A stretch of 64,000 nt of DNA. Origin: Hyphomicrobiales bacterium. GTDB lineage: Bacteria > Pseudomonadota > Alphaproteobacteria > Rhizobiales > JAJFHB01. The position numbers and the translations under genes are program-made. The stretch covers positions 62,001 to 126,000 of the forward strand of contig JAJFHE010000024.1 of assembly GCA_021775755.1 (NCBI GenBank), in the 5' to 3' direction. The notes under the pieces are model-generated. The model was given only the letters and a program-made list of their open reading frames with translations, had not been told where the DNA came from and did not search any database. This document shows, piece after piece, positions 8,225 through 17,937 of the stretch (positions are counted from its first letter, which is position 1; every line of letters begins with the position of its first letter).

Positions 8225-8680
8225 ATGAGTGACCGGCATGAAGGCGGCTGCCTGTGTGGCGCAGTGCGGTATGAAACGAACGGCACGCCGAAATGGGTGG
8301 CGCATTGCCATTGCGAGAGCTGCCGAAGTAACACCGGCTGCCCGGTCACGACTTTTGTCGGCTGGCAGCGCGACAATTTCCGCTACACATCAGGAACGCC
8401 GCAACGTTACGTCTCATCGCCGGGCGTCTACCGCAGCTTCTGCGCAACCTGCGGAACGCCTTTGACCTATGGGGCGGACAGATGCGCCGATGAGGTGCAT
8501 GTCTATGTCGCCACCTACGACCGGCCGCAGGACTTTCCGGCGACCGCGCATGTTCACTATGCCGAACGGATACCCTGGTTCGACACGAAAGACAGCCACA
8601 ATCGCTACCGCACGGGCAGCACGCGTGGCGAGCCCATGAGCGATGAGGAGATTGCTGAACTGTCAAAGAACCGCGATTGA
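8225..8680 (+). CDS. GFA family protein (Mss4-like zinc fold)
   Basis: Protein of 151 aa with the Cys pattern of the GFA (glutathione-dependent formaldehyde-activating) fold: GGCLCGAVRYE, HCHCESCRSNTG and SFCATCGTPLTY, which bind structural and catalytic zinc. The typical F-x-R/Y strand follows. Only a few family members have a shown formaldehyde-glutathione role, so the name is structural. A second GFA gene lies about 21 kb to the right. It ends two bases before the stop of the convergent XRE regulator. Confidence 0.88.
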   Translation: MSDRHEGGCLCGAVRYETNGTPKWVAHCHCESCRSNTGCPVTTFVGWQRDNFRYTSGTPQRYVSSPGVYRSFCATCGTPLTYGADRCADEVHVYVATYDRPQDFPATAHVHYAERIPWFDTKDSHNRYRTGSTRGEPMSDEEIAELSKNRD

Positions 8681-8682
8681 TT

Positions 8683-9066
8683 CTACGCCGCGAGCTCTTC
8701 GAGTTCTTCTTCGATTCGTTGAATTTCCGCCACTTCAATGGAAATTTCCGCCACGATACGGCTCATTTCCTCTTGCATCTGAAGCACGCGCTCAAGCTTC
8801 TGGGCGACCACCTCGACGCGGGTGCGGCGGGCCGCCGGCTCCATGTCGTCCGAGCCCTCAATGAGCCAGAGGACCGAGAGATCCAGAACGCCTGCGATCG
8901 TTGCCAGGCGATTGGCGCGCGGGGTCATCGTGCCGCGCTCCCACTTCTCAACCGTCGACACACGAACGCCGATGTGGTCGGCGAGATTCTGGCGGCTCAT
9001 GCCCTTCGCTTCGCGCGCATCGCAGATGCGCGAGCCGATGCCGTCTGTGTTCGTGATCGTCAGCAT
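8683..9066 (-). CDS. XRE family transcriptional regulator with C-terminal coiled coil
   Basis: Protein of 127 aa. Residues about 9-62 form a helix-turn-helix of the Cro/CI type (ICDAREAKGMSRQNLADHIG, VSTVEKWERGTMTPR). The C-terminal third is a long charged helix rich in Glu, Ile and Leu, likely a coiled coil for dimer formation. The start at 9066 is fixed by an AGGAGG four bases upstream; longer reading frames add unlikely residues. A perfect 12-bp palindrome lies just upstream of that site and may be its own operator. Confidence 0.88.
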   Translation of the reverse strand: MLTITNTDGIGSRICDAREAKGMSRQNLADHIGVRVSTVEKWERGTMTPRANRLATIAGVLDLSVLWLIEGSDDMEPAARRTRVEVVAQKLERVLQMQEEMSRIVAEISIEVAEIQRIEEELEELAA

Positions 9067-9375
9067 TGATCCTCCTGAAATTTCAGCACCGCAACGCCGT
9101 CTCGCCCCATCGATGATGTCATCGCCGGAGAGATCCGCATTCATTGTGCGTTGCAATATGGCTTATTGTGGAGGGATACCACGTTGCCGCAGCGCACACA
9201 AGGTGCGGTGGCGACATAAAGCGCCTGGGAAGCGATGCCGGCCTGCGACATTGTCTCCGGTTGCACGGATGTTCAGACACGCCATTTTGCCGACATAGTG
9301 GTCGGCCATCTTGGCCGCAGAAATCTCCGACCGCCGCCGTACGGTGGCTGGCCACAGTTAGGAACAGGAAACATC
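9067..9375. promoter_or_regulatory. divergent control region between the XRE regulator and a secreted protein
   Basis: About 309 bases with no gene. CTGAAATTTCAG at 9075-9086 is a perfect 12-bp palindrome directly upstream of the regulator's ribosome site. ATTG/CAAT half-sites alternate at 9143-9146, 9154-9157 and 9165-9168, giving two overlapping dyads. These could be operators for the regulator acting on itself and on the divergent gene. Short frames here show no coding character. Confidence 0.45.
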
Positions 9376-9708
9376 ATGACCCGTATCAAGGGAGCTCTCG
9401 CCGCCTTGTTCATGACCGCAACCGCGCTTTCCGTTTCGTCGCTTGCCGCGCAGGACACTGAACCCTTCGACTTTGCGAAATACGCCGCTTCTTCCGCCAC
9501 GCTGTCCGCCATTGCGACGGCCGTATCGCTGGTTGAGCCGTGCGGACAGCCCCTCAGTTACACCGAGGAAATCATCGAATCCTATGGCGTTGTGGAACTC
9601 ACCGTTGCCTGCATCGGCGATGGCGACGAAGAGGCCGCGGTGATTTTACGGTTCGACATTCAGGAAAACGGGTATCTGATTCCGCAATCCTTCGAACTTG
9701 CCGGCTGA
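9376..9708 (+). CDS. small secreted protein, function unknown
   Basis: Protein of 110 aa starting with a good signal peptide (KGALAALFMTATALSVSSLAA, cut before QDTEP). The mature part has a Cys pair (VEPCGQPLS and TVACIGDGD), which may form a disulfide in the periplasm. No domain is recognised. It is divergent from the XRE regulator and shares its upstream region, so it may be a regulated target. The start is supported by the signal peptide and a purine-rich AGGAAAC upstream. Confidence 0.65.
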   Translation: MTRIKGALAALFMTATALSVSSLAAQDTEPFDFAKYAASSATLSAIATAVSLVEPCGQPLSYTEEIIESYGVVELTVACIGDGDEEAAVILRFDIQENGYLIPQSFELAG

Positions 9709-9768
9709 TATCTGCGTTCGCATAGAGACCGAACAATGTCGGGCCCGTGCGTCCGCAATGCTCTTGTC

Positions 9769-10608
9769 TTAAAGGGCACCGTGCGCCCATGACCAGTAAA
9801 GTTCACGGCATTTGGCGTAGAACGGGCCAGGCTGATAGTCCTGACTATCGAGCCGCGTCACCGGCAGCACCTTGCCATAGTTGCCGGTGCTGAAGATCTC
9901 GTCGGCATCGAGGAAGTCCTGATAGCTCAGGGAGCGCTCGTAAACGGTAACGCCGGTATCCAGGAGAAGCTGAATGCAGCGCTGCCGTGTGATGCCATTG
10001 AGGAAACAGCCGTTGGGAACCGGCGTGTGAACGACACCGTCCTTTGCAAGAAACAGGTTGGCGGTGGCAAGTTCTGCCATGTTGCCGAGCGGATCGAGCA
10101 TAACCGCGTTGTCGAACCCGCGGGCGCGGGCATCGCGCAGCGCGCGGGCGGAGTTTGGGTAGTGACACGCGGCTTTGGCGTCGGTCGGCGCGGTCTCGAT
10201 GCTCGGGCGCCGGAACGGCGAGAGCGTTGCCGTGAAGCCCTGGGCGTCGGGAAGCTCGCTTTCAAACACCGAGAAGCAGAAGTTCGTGGTCTCCGGATCG
10301 ACGTCGACCCAGCCATCGTCTGCCCAGTACATGGGCTTGATGTAGAGGGCCGTGCCTTTGGGAAATTTTGCAATGCCATCGGCCGCAATCTCCATGAGTT
10401 CGCCCTCGCTCTGCTTGGGGGCGAGGCCCATGGTGCGTGCTGACGCGACCATGCGCCGGCAGTGCAGATCAAGATCGGGTGTCACACCTTCGAATGCACG
10501 CGCGCCGTCGAACACCGTCGAGGCAAGCCACGAGCCGTGTGTCATCGGCCCCATGATGCCGGGATTGCCTTCCTGCCACTTATCTTGAAAGAAATGCCAG
10601 GCCGCCAT
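9769..10608 (-). CDS. branched-chain aminotransferase-like class IV PLP enzyme
   Basis: Protein of 279 aa of the fold-type IV aminotransferases (IlvE/DAT/ADCL group). The PLP lysine is probably in LYIKPMYW, and the conserved glutamate region is DPLGNMAELATANLFL. VFDGARAFEG near the N-terminus matches the IlvE family. Such enzymes interconvert branched-chain amino acids and 2-oxo acids. It is 20-30 residues shorter than the classical E. coli enzyme but matches a common alphaproteobacterial form. A paralogue elsewhere in the genome may be the main IlvE, so no symbol is given. It is monocistronic on this strand. Confidence 0.82.
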   Translation of the reverse strand: MAAWHFFQDKWQEGNPGIMGPMTHGSWLASTVFDGARAFEGVTPDLDLHCRRMVASARTMGLAPKQSEGELMEIAADGIAKFPKGTALYIKPMYWADDGWVDVDPETTNFCFSVFESELPDAQGFTATLSPFRRPSIETAPTDAKAACHYPNSARALRDARARGFDNAVMLDPLGNMAELATANLFLAKDGVVHTPVPNGCFLNGITRQRCIQLLLDTGVTVYERSLSYQDFLDADEIFSTGNYGKVLPVTRLDSQDYQPGPFYAKCRELYWSWAHGAL

Positions 10609-10746
10609 GGTCTCACTCCCTATTACGCCTCGCCGTTTGGCGATGTTTCGGGAGCGAACCTATCGCGAATATCCGGAGCTGTCACGACACAGGTCAATGA
10701 CAGGCGCCGATGCGCTCAAACAGTTTGGCAATGGCCGTGAGTCCGG

Positions 10747-11697
10747 TCAGCCCGGGCCGGTGATCGTAGGATCGCGGTAGAAAATGTGGCTGCCGATCTT
10801 CTTCAGGAACTCCATGGAGCTCGCCCAGCGCGGACGCACATAATCGGCGTGATAGTGGGTCGCGCCTTCGACCGCGAGAATACGGCGGTTGCCGTTCATC
10901 GACTGACGCGCGACTCGCATCGCCTGATCCCAGTAGCGGCCCTGGCGGGGCACATCGGTTTTACCGTCGCAGGCAAACGAGAACTGACACGCATTGCGCC
11001 GCTGCTCGTTTTGATAAACGACGCCGCATACCGTGTTGGGATAGGCGTCGTTGGCGACGCGGTTCAAAATCACATTGGCGACCGCGAGCTGGCCAAGGGT
11101 GGATTCGCCGCGCGCCTCGAAATAGATGGCGCGACCCATGCACTTCAATTCGGCCACCCGGCGGCGGCGGGTTTCGGCGCGCCGGGCCTTTTCCGTCTGG
11201 CCGTGCAGCGCCATGCGCTCAATCTGTGCAACCGGCGGAGTACCGATCAGTGTTTCGACCGGTTCAATGCGGTCTTCCACGCGGGGGACCGGGCTGGCGG
11301 GAAGGCTGGCGAGGAAATCGCCCTTGCCGTCGGTTACGACCTGCTGCTCGGGCGGCAGGGAATAGCCGTAGACGTCGTCATCGAAACTCTGGGTCGGCGG
11401 TTGGTCGATATCTGAATCGAGAGTACCGCGAAGGTCGGAGGATTTGACGACTATTGAGCGCGAGCTGTCCATGACGTCGGACCATTCGGCTCCGGGCACA
11501 CCGCGCGCGGCGGCGTTCTGTCCGGCGTAATGCCCGATGAAAGCCGCGGCGGCAACGAGGGTTCCAACAACACACGCATAAGTGACGCGCCCGCTCGAGC
11601 GCTTGCGCGGCTGATGTTCACGCCCGTAATAGTCGGGAAGTGAAGTGTGGATTTCCCCTCTCCTTTGACGCTTCCTGCGTACCGACCCGACCATCAT
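10747..11697 (-). CDS. cell wall hydrolase, SleB family
   Basis: A start at 11697 gives 316 aa: a basic cytoplasmic tail of about 37 residues, one membrane segment ([20 protein letters not shown]), a long Pro/Asp-rich periplasmic linker and a C-terminal SleB-type hydrolase domain. Family marks are AIYFEARGE with the catalytic Glu, [20 protein letters not shown] and [10 protein letters not shown]. The family cleaves peptidoglycan. A longer start at 11784 is possible but would put the palindromes of the control region inside the gene. It is the last gene of a minus-strand run behind ppdK. Confidence 0.85.
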   Translation of the reverse strand: MMVGSVRRKRQRRGEIHTSLPDYYGREHQPRKRSSGRVTYACVVGTLVAAAAFIGHYAGQNAAARGVPGAEWSDVMDSSRSIVVKSSDLRGTLDSDIDQPPTQSFDDDVYGYSLPPEQQVVTDGKGDFLASLPASPVPRVEDRIEPVETLIGTPPVAQIERMALHGQTEKARRAETRRRRVAELKCMGRAIYFEARGESTLGQLAVANVILNRVANDAYPNTVCGVVYQNEQRRNACQFSFACDGKTDVPRQGRYWDQAMRVARQSMNGNRRILAVEGATHYHADYVRPRWASSMEFLKKIGSHIFYRDPTITGPG

Positions 11698-11854
11698 TTT
11701 ACCCGCAATAATACTCACAAACGCGGTCAGTGTAGGTGGGTCCGGTTTAACATAGGTTAACCATAGCCGCAACAACGCGGCCATTTTTTGACCGCGGTCA
11801 AGCGGACTTAAAGCTTCGTTGGTTAACCGGCCGGGCGGTTAGTCCGCCGCGCCT
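11698..11854 (-). promoter_or_regulatory. ppdK-sleB intergenic region with palindromes and TTAA boxes
   Basis: TTGACCGCGGTCAA at 11788-11801 is a perfect 14-bp palindrome. Two GGTTAACC palindromes occur at 11755-11762 and 11819-11826. On the sleB strand one of them reads TTAA-N6-TTAA with the next box, close to but not equal to the CtrA spacing of 7. TTAACCAT at 11757-11764, on the plus strand, equals a known short CtrA motif. The region looks like a dedicated sleB promoter; sites are inferred by eye. Confidence 0.4.
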
Positions 11855-14551
11855 TCATTCGGCAGCATTTTCCCGCTCGTTCCGGGCAATTGAAGACTGT
11901 GCCGCCGCCAGCCTCGCAATCGGCACGCGGAACGGCGAGCACGACACATAATCCAGTTCGACCTCCTCGCAAAACGCGATCGACGCCGGGTCGCCGCCAT
12001 GTTCACCGCAGATGCCAAGCTTGATGTCGGGCCGTGTCTCGCGGCCGCGCTCCACACCGATACGCACCAGTTCGCCGACACCCTCGATATCGAGCGAAAT
12101 GAACGGGTCGACCTCCAAGATGCCTTTGGCGGTGTACTCGGCGAGAAATTTGGCACTGTCGTCGCGGCTGATACCGAAAGCGGTCTGTGTCAGGTCGTTC
12201 GTGCCAAAGCTGAAGAATTCCGCGGAATTGGCAATCTCGCCCGCCTTGAGCACGGCGCGCGGCAGTTCGATCATCGTGCCGGTAATGTACCCGACATCGG
12301 CGGAGCGCTCCTTGCGCACCTTTTCAGCCATCGCATCAATGCGCGCGGCAATCATGTCGAATTCCGCCTTTGTGGCGATCAGCGGCACCATGATCTCCGG
12401 CATGACGGGTTTGCCCGTCGAGACGCCGGCGTCGATTGCCGCTTCGAGAATGGCGCGCGCCTGCATTTCGTAGATTTCCGGATAGGTGATCGCCAGCCGG
12501 CAACCGCGGTGGCCGAGCATCGGATTGAACTCCTGAAGCTCCGAAACGCGGCGCTTCAGCCGCGCCGGCTCCACGCCGATGGCGTTCGCCACATGCTCGA
12601 TTTCGTCGTCGCCATGTGGCAGGAATTCGTGCAGCGGCGGATCAAGCAGTCGGATGGTCACCGGAAGCCCGTGCATGATCTCAAACAGCTCGGTGAAATC
12701 CTTGCGCTGCATGGGCAGGATCTTCTCAAGCGCATCGCGCCGTCCGGCCTCGTTTTCGGCGAGAATCATCTGACGCACCGCGAGGATACGGTCGGCGTCG
12801 AAGAACATGTGCTCGGTACGGCAAAGCCCGATGCCTTCCGCACCGAACTCGCGCGCGGCAGCGGCATCGGCGGGCGTGTCGGCATTGGCGCGCACGCCGA
12901 GACGGCGAACCTTGTCGGCCCAGCCCATGAGAATGCCGAAGTCGCCTGAAAGCTCCGGCTGAATAGTGGCGACACGGCCCTTCATCACCTGCCCGGTCGA
13001 GCCATCGATGGTGACAAGATCGCCTTTCTTGATCTCAACCCCCGCGGCGCGCAACGTTTCAGCCGAATAGTCGATGTCGATGCCCCCGGCGCCGGATACG
13101 CAGGGCCGCCCCATGCCACGCGCGACGACCGCTGCGTGGCTCGTCATGCCGCCGCGCGTCGTTAGAATGCCTTGCGCGGCATGCATCCCGTGTATGTCTT
13201 CGGGGCTTGTTTCAACGCGCACCAGAACCACCTGATGGCCCTGGCCGGAGAGCTTTTCCGCTTCATCGGAATCGAACACCACCTCACCGCACGCTGCGCC
13301 CGGCGACGCGGGCAGGCCGCTTGCAAGAATTTCGCGCTCGGCGTCGGGATCAAGCGTCGGGTGGAGCAACTGGTCTAGCGAGGCCGGATCAACACGGACC
13401 ACCGCATCGCGCTCATCGATAAGCCCCTCGCTGGCCATGTCGACAGCGATCTTCAGGGCAGCCTTCGCGGTGCGCTTGCCGGCGCGTGTCTGCAACATCC
13501 AGAGCTTGCCTTCCTGGATGGTGAACTCGACATCCTGCATGTCGCGATAATGGCCTTCGAGCTTTTCGTAGATCGCCTTGAACTGTGTGAAGACTTCCGG
13601 CATCAGGCGCTCAAGCGAGGGTGCATTGGAGCCGGCCGCCTCGCGGGCACGTTCGGTAATGTTCTGCGGCGTGCGGATGCCCGCCACGACATCCTCGCCC
13701 TGGGCGTTCACAAGGAATTCGCCGAAAAGCTCCTTGGTGCCGTCGGAGGGGTTGCGCGTGAAGGCGACGCCGGTCGCCGAGCCATCGCCCATGTTTCCGA
13801 ACACCATGGCCTGAATGTTCACCGCCGTGCCCCAGTCGTCGGGGATCGCATGCAGTCGGCGATAGGTAATGGCGCGCTGGTTGTGCCAGGAGGAAAACAC
13901 CGCGCCGATCGCGCCCCACAGCTGTTCGTTGACGTCCTGCGGGAACGAGGTCTCGAGCGCCTGCTCGACGCACGCCTTATAGCGTGTGATGACCTCCGCC
14001 CAGTCGTCGGCGGAGAGGTCGGTATCCATCGAGAAGTCGTTGTCTTCCTTGAAACTTTCCAGAATGTCCTCGAACTCGAAGTGATCGACGCCAAGCACGA
14101 CATCGGAGTACATCTGAATGAAACGCCGGTAGCTGTCATAGGCGAAACGGCGGTCGCCGGAGCGTAGCGCCAGACCTTCGACGGTTTCGTCGTTGAGGCC
14201 AAGGTTCAGGACCGAATCCATCATGCCCGGCAACGAGGCGCGGCTGCCGGAGCGGACGGAAACCAGGAGTGGGCATTCCTTTTCGCCGAAGCCCGAGCCG
14301 ACGAGTTTACCGACATGTTCAAGCGCCGCCTCGACATCGGCGCCCAGTGTTGCTGGATATTGCTGCTGGTTTTCGTAGTAGTCCGTGCAGACTTCGGTCG
14401 TCACCGTAAAGCCCGGGGGAACCGGCAGGCCGAGATTGCACATTTCGGCGAGATTGGCTCCCTTGCCGCCCAGCAGATCGCGCATCTCCGCGGTGCCGTC
14501 GGCAATGCCGTCTCCAAACCGGTAAACCAGTTTCGCAGCCGTCTCAGACAT
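11855..14551 (-). CDS. ppdK: pyruvate, phosphate dikinase
   Basis: Protein of 898 aa, the usual length for PPDK, which interconverts pyruvate, ATP and phosphate with PEP, AMP and pyrophosphate. The N-terminal ATP-grasp domain shows LLGGKGANLAEMCNLGLPVPPGF. The swivelling phosphohistidine is in GGMTSHAAVVARGMGRPCVS. The C-terminal PEP/pyruvate barrel has the catalytic Cys in GICGEHGGDP. A start at 14551 (MSETAAK) gives the standard N-terminus. It lies 131 bases after glyS in the same direction, so it may be part of the glyQS transcript. The enzyme feeds gluconeogenesis in rhizobia-type bacteria. Confidence 0.96.
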   Translation of the reverse strand: MSETAAKLVYRFGDGIADGTAEMRDLLGGKGANLAEMCNLGLPVPPGFTVTTEVCTDYYENQQQYPATLGADVEAALEHVGKLVGSGFGEKECPLLVSVRSGSRASLPGMMDSVLNLGLNDETVEGLALRSGDRRFAYDSYRRFIQMYSDVVLGVDHFEFEDILESFKEDNDFSMDTDLSADDWAEVITRYKACVEQALETSFPQDVNEQLWGAIGAVFSSWHNQRAITYRRLHAIPDDWGTAVNIQAMVFGNMGDGSATGVAFTRNPSDGTKELFGEFLVNAQGEDVVAGIRTPQNITERAREAAGSNAPSLERLMPEVFTQFKAIYEKLEGHYRDMQDVEFTIQEGKLWMLQTRAGKRTAKAALKIAVDMASEGLIDERDAVVRVDPASLDQLLHPTLDPDAEREILASGLPASPGAACGEVVFDSDEAEKLSGQGHQVVLVRVETSPEDIHGMHAAQGILTTRGGMTSHAAVVARGMGRPCVSGAGGIDIDYSAETLRAAGVEIKKGDLVTIDGSTGQVMKGRVATIQPELSGDFGILMGWADKVRRLGVRANADTPADAAAAREFGAEGIGLCRTEHMFFDADRILAVRQMILAENEAGRRDALEKILPMQRKDFTELFEIMHGLPVTIRLLDPPLHEFLPHGDDEIEHVANAIGVEPARLKRRVSELQEFNPMLGHRGCRLAITYPEIYEMQARAILEAAIDAGVSTGKPVMPEIMVPLIATKAEFDMIAARIDAMAEKVRKERSADVGYITGTMIELPRAVLKAGEIANSAEFFSFGTNDLTQTAFGISRDDSAKFLAEYTAKGILEVDPFISLDIEGVGELVRIGVERGRETRPDIKLGICGEHGGDPASIAFCEEVELDYVSCSPFRVPIARLAAAQSSIARNERENAAE

Positions 14552-14682
14552 TTCAGGATCCCGTTTTCGTGGTGCGTTCCGCCCCGTGCGCACGACTCAG
14601 GGGCTTTGGGCGTTCAGTTGCGCTCAAAAGCCACAATGCGCCGCGACGGTCAAGATCACCGACTGCCGCAGGCGCACCGCCC

Positions 14683-16803
14683 TCATCCCTCGATCTTCGA
14701 AAAGTCCGCTACCTGCAGCGTCGCGGCGCGGATGCGGGCCAGCAGGTTGAGGCGGTTTTCGCGCAAGCCCGCATCGTCCGCATTGACGGTTACGGCATCG
14801 AAAAAAGCATCGACCGGCCCGCGCAGGCCCGCAAGAGCCGCCATTGCGGCCTCGTAGTTCTTGTCGCGAACGGCGGCGCCGGCATTGGTTTCCGCCGTAT
14901 CGATCGCCTGCGCCAGCGCTATTTCTTCCGGCTCGTCAAGGCGCGCACTGTCCGGGGCTTCGTCATAGGCGCGCCCGTCTTTCTTTTCCTCGATGCGCAG
15001 GATGTTCTGGGCCCGTTTGGTGCCGGCGAGCAGATTGGCGCCGTCTTCGGTTTCGAGGAACCGCCCAAGCGCCTCGACCCGGCGCACGATGAGCACGAGG
15101 TCGTCCTGACCACCGAGCGCGAACACCGCATCGATCAGGTCGTGGCGGGCGCCTTCGTCGCGCAGATGCACCTTGAGGCGGTCCGCGAAAAACGCCAGCA
15201 GGTGGCCTTCGCCACGCAGCAGATTGCTATGCGCCTCGCGCACCAGCGTGTAGCGGTCGTCGCCCTCGAACAGCCGGTCGAGCGTCGGCCCGAGTTTCGA
15301 CAACGCAAACTGCATCGTCGGCGAGAGCTTCAGCCTGAGCTCATTTTCCAGAAGAATACGGATGACGCCCAGGGCGGCGCGGCGCAGGGCATAGGGGTCT
15401 TTCGAGCCGGTCGGCTTTTCGCCGATCGTCCAGAAGCCGACCAGCGTGTCGATCTTGTCGGCAAGCGCCACCGCCTGGGCGACAGGACCGGCGGGCACAT
15501 CGTCAGCGGGGCCCTGCGGCTGATAATGCCGCGCGAGCGCGTCGCACACCTGCGGGTCGAGGCCTTCGGCTTTTGCGTAATAGTAGCCCATGAGGCCCTG
15601 CAGTTCGGGAAACTCGCCGACCATCTCGGTCACGAGGTCGCATTTTGCAAGGCGTGCCGCCTGCATCGCCTTTTCGCGGTTCGCACCGATCGCATCGGCG
15701 ATTTCGCCGGCCAGAAGCTCGATCCGCTTGATGCGTTCGGCCTGGGTTCCAAGCTTTGCGTGAAAGGTAATGTTTTCAAGTTCGGCACTTCTGGCCTCGA
15801 GCGGCGTCTTGCGATCCTGCTCCCAGAAGAAGCGGGCGTCCGACAACCGTGCCGCGATGACCCGTTCATTGCCGGCGGTGATCGCCGCGCCACCATCCCC
15901 GGCAACGAGGTTCGACACCAGAATGAAGCGGTTTGCGAGATGGTCCGTCTTCGGGTCGCGCAGCGAGAAACACTTCTGGTGCGACTTCATAGAGGTCGTC
16001 AGCACTTCCGGCGGCACCTCAAGGAAGCTCTCATCGAATTGCCCCATGAGCACGACCGGCCATTCAACCAGGCCCGCCGTCTCGCGCAGAAGCGCATCGT
16101 CTTCGACAAGCTCCAGGCCTTGAGCGAAGGCCAGCGTGCGGGCCTCGTTCACGATCACCTCGGCGCGCTCGTGCGCATCGAGCATAACATGGGCAGCCCG
16201 GAGACTTGCCTCGTAATCATCGAAGTGGCGTGCGGCAATTGCATCGGGCGCCATGAAACGGTGACCGAGCGTGCTGTCGCCCGAGGCAATGCCGGCGACT
16301 TCAAACGGGACTGTCTCGCCGTCGAACACGCACAAAATGCCGTGCAGCGGGCGTACCCAGCGCAGCGTTCCAGCGCCCCAGCGCATGGATTTCGGCCACG
16401 CGAAGCCGGCGATCACGTCGGGCACAAGTGCGGCAATGACATCTGCCGCCGCGCCGCCCTTGCGCTCGATGACGGCGGCGTAATATTCGCCCTTCTTGTC
16501 TTCCAGAATCTGACAATCATCAAGGCTCGAAAGTCCGGCGGATCGCAAAAATCCCTCAACCGCCTTTTCCGGCGCGCCGACGCGCGGGCCCTTGCGCTCT
16601 TCCCTGGTATCGGGCTGCGTCACCGGAAGTCCGGAGACCGCAAGCGCCAGGCGCCTCGGTGTCGCATGCGCTGTGGCGGCTTCATAAACAAGGCCCGCAT
16701 CGACGAGACCGTCGGTGATGCGTTTCTTGAGATCGTCGGCGGCGCGTGCCTGCATGCGCGCCGGGATCTCCTCAGAGAACAGTTCAAGCAGGAGGTCAGC
16801 CAT
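14683..16803 (-). CDS. glyS: glycine-tRNA ligase beta chain
   Basis: Protein of 706 aa, beta subunit of the alpha2-beta2 bacterial glycyl-tRNA synthetase. It binds tRNA(Gly). The N-terminus [18 protein letters not shown] is diagnostic, and TPRRLAL and the [11 protein letters not shown] core stretch also match. The start is set by that N-terminus and by an 8-base overlap with glyQ, showing tight coupling. A very long open frame on the opposite strand is a GC-codon shadow of this gene. Confidence 0.96.
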   Translation of the reverse strand: MADLLLELFSEEIPARMQARAADDLKKRITDGLVDAGLVYEAATAHATPRRLALAVSGLPVTQPDTREERKGPRVGAPEKAVEGFLRSAGLSSLDDCQILEDKKGEYYAAVIERKGGAAADVIAALVPDVIAGFAWPKSMRWGAGTLRWVRPLHGILCVFDGETVPFEVAGIASGDSTLGHRFMAPDAIAARHFDDYEASLRAAHVMLDAHERAEVIVNEARTLAFAQGLELVEDDALLRETAGLVEWPVVLMGQFDESFLEVPPEVLTTSMKSHQKCFSLRDPKTDHLANRFILVSNLVAGDGGAAITAGNERVIAARLSDARFFWEQDRKTPLEARSAELENITFHAKLGTQAERIKRIELLAGEIADAIGANREKAMQAARLAKCDLVTEMVGEFPELQGLMGYYYAKAEGLDPQVCDALARHYQPQGPADDVPAGPVAQAVALADKIDTLVGFWTIGEKPTGSKDPYALRRAALGVIRILLENELRLKLSPTMQFALSKLGPTLDRLFEGDDRYTLVREAHSNLLRGEGHLLAFFADRLKVHLRDEGARHDLIDAVFALGGQDDLVLIVRRVEALGRFLETEDGANLLAGTKRAQNILRIEEKKDGRAYDEAPDSARLDEPEEIALAQAIDTAETNAGAAVRDKNYEAAMAALAGLRGPVDAFFDAVTVNADDAGLRENRLNLLARIRAATLQVADFSKIEG

Positions 16804-17752
16804 TGCCACCCCCCTCACCGGCACCGCCGGCGTCGGTCTTGAGCCAGGCTTCCGCACAGGCTTTTGAAAGCTCACGCACGCGCAGGATGTAGGACTGCCG
16901 CTCGGTCACGGAAATGACGCCGCGGGCATCCAGCAGATTGAAGAGATGGCTCGCCTTGATGCACTGGTCGTAGGCCGGCAGTGCCATGTCGTGGCGGTCC
17001 TGCCGGTCGCCCGCCTCGATCAGCGCGCGGCACTCATTCTCCGCATCCTCGAAATGGCGCAGCAGGGCGTTCGTGTCGGCATGCTCGAAGTTGTAGCGCG
17101 AATATTCCTGCTCGGCCTGCAGGAAGACATCGCGATAGGTCACCTTGTCGGCGCCGTCGCGGCCGTTGAAATTGAGATCGAAAATATTGTCGACGCCCTG
17201 CACATACATCGCCAGCCGCTCAAGCCCGTAGGTCAGCTCGCCCGAGACCGGCGCGCAGTCGATGCCGCCGACCTGCTGAAAGTAGGTGAACTGCGACACT
17301 TCCATACCATCGCACCAGACCTCCCACCCGAGCCCCCAGGCGCCGAGCGTCGGGCTCTCCCAGTCGTCCTCGACAAAGCGGATATCGTGGTTGGCGGTAT
17401 CGACGCCGATGGCCTGAAGGCTTTTCAGATAAAGCTCCTGCAGGTCCGGCGGTGACGGCTTGATGATTACCTGAAACTGATAATAGTGCTGCACCCGGTT
17501 GGGGTTCTCGCCGTAGCGCCCGTCGGAAGGGCGGCGCGAGGGCTGCACATAGGCCGACTTCCAGGGTCTCGGCCCGATCGCGCGCAAGGTTGTTGCCGGG
17601 TGAAACGTGCCCGCCCCCACTTCCATGTCATAGGGCTGGAGGATGACGCAGCCATACTCCGCCCAATAGCGCTGCAGCGTCAGGATCAGGCCCTGAAACG
17701 AGCGTTTCGGCGACAGAACATCGACCGTGTCGGCGGACGGAGACGGAGACAT
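16796..17752 (-). CDS. glyQ: glycine-tRNA ligase alpha chain
   Basis: Protein of 318 aa, the catalytic subunit that activates glycine and charges tRNA(Gly). The family is recognised by [38 protein letters not shown] and [18 protein letters not shown] start at 17752 is preferred over an earlier one because the family begins shortly before the FQGLI stretch. A sigma70-type promoter lies about 40 bases upstream. It is the first gene of glyQ-glyS-ppdK-sleB. Confidence 0.96.
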   Translation of the reverse strand: MSPSPSADTVDVLSPKRSFQGLILTLQRYWAEYGCVILQPYDMEVGAGTFHPATTLRAIGPRPWKSAYVQPSRRPSDGRYGENPNRVQHYYQFQVIIKPSPPDLQELYLKSLQAIGVDTANHDIRFVEDDWESPTLGAWGLGWEVWCDGMEVSQFTYFQQVGGIDCAPVSGELTYGLERLAMYVQGVDNIFDLNFNGRDGADKVTYRDVFLQAEQEYSRYNFEHADTNALLRHFEDAENECRALIEAGDRQDRHDMALPAYDQCIKASHLFNLLDARGVISVTERQSYILRVRELSKACAEAWLKTDAGGAGEGGGNG

Positions 17753-17792
17753 GCAAACGACTCGAAGAAATTGGCTTCGGGAAAGTGCGCGC

Positions 17793-17821
17793 AACCTACT
17801 TTTGCCACACCGCGCGGTCAA
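17793..17821 (-). promoter_or_regulatory. sigma70-type promoter of glyQS
   Basis: On the minus strand TTGACC (-35) and TAGGTT (-10) are separated by exactly 17 bases, with the predicted start of transcription near 17786, about 35 bases before the glyQ ATG. This is one of the two clearest promoters in the window. Confidence 0.65.
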
Positions 17822-17937
17822 GCGATGGCGTCGGTGCCCCTTGCATTACGTGAGTTGCGGCGCACTGCCACGTGCGATTGTATCGTCCGTGGTCGGAGTT
17901 TAAACTTTGCGCGAGCGGTCATGAACAAAGTGAGCTC

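Noticed and set aside
11999-12949. Open frame of 316 codons on the plus strand opposite ppdK
   Set aside because: Antisense shadow with His/Arg-rich product and no family features; ppdK is certain on the other strand.
14569-16842. Very long open frame (757 codons) on the plus strand opposite glyS
   Set aside because: It is the antisense of a certain gene. High GC makes long stop-free antisense frames common, and its residues are rich in Arg, His and Gly with no domain.
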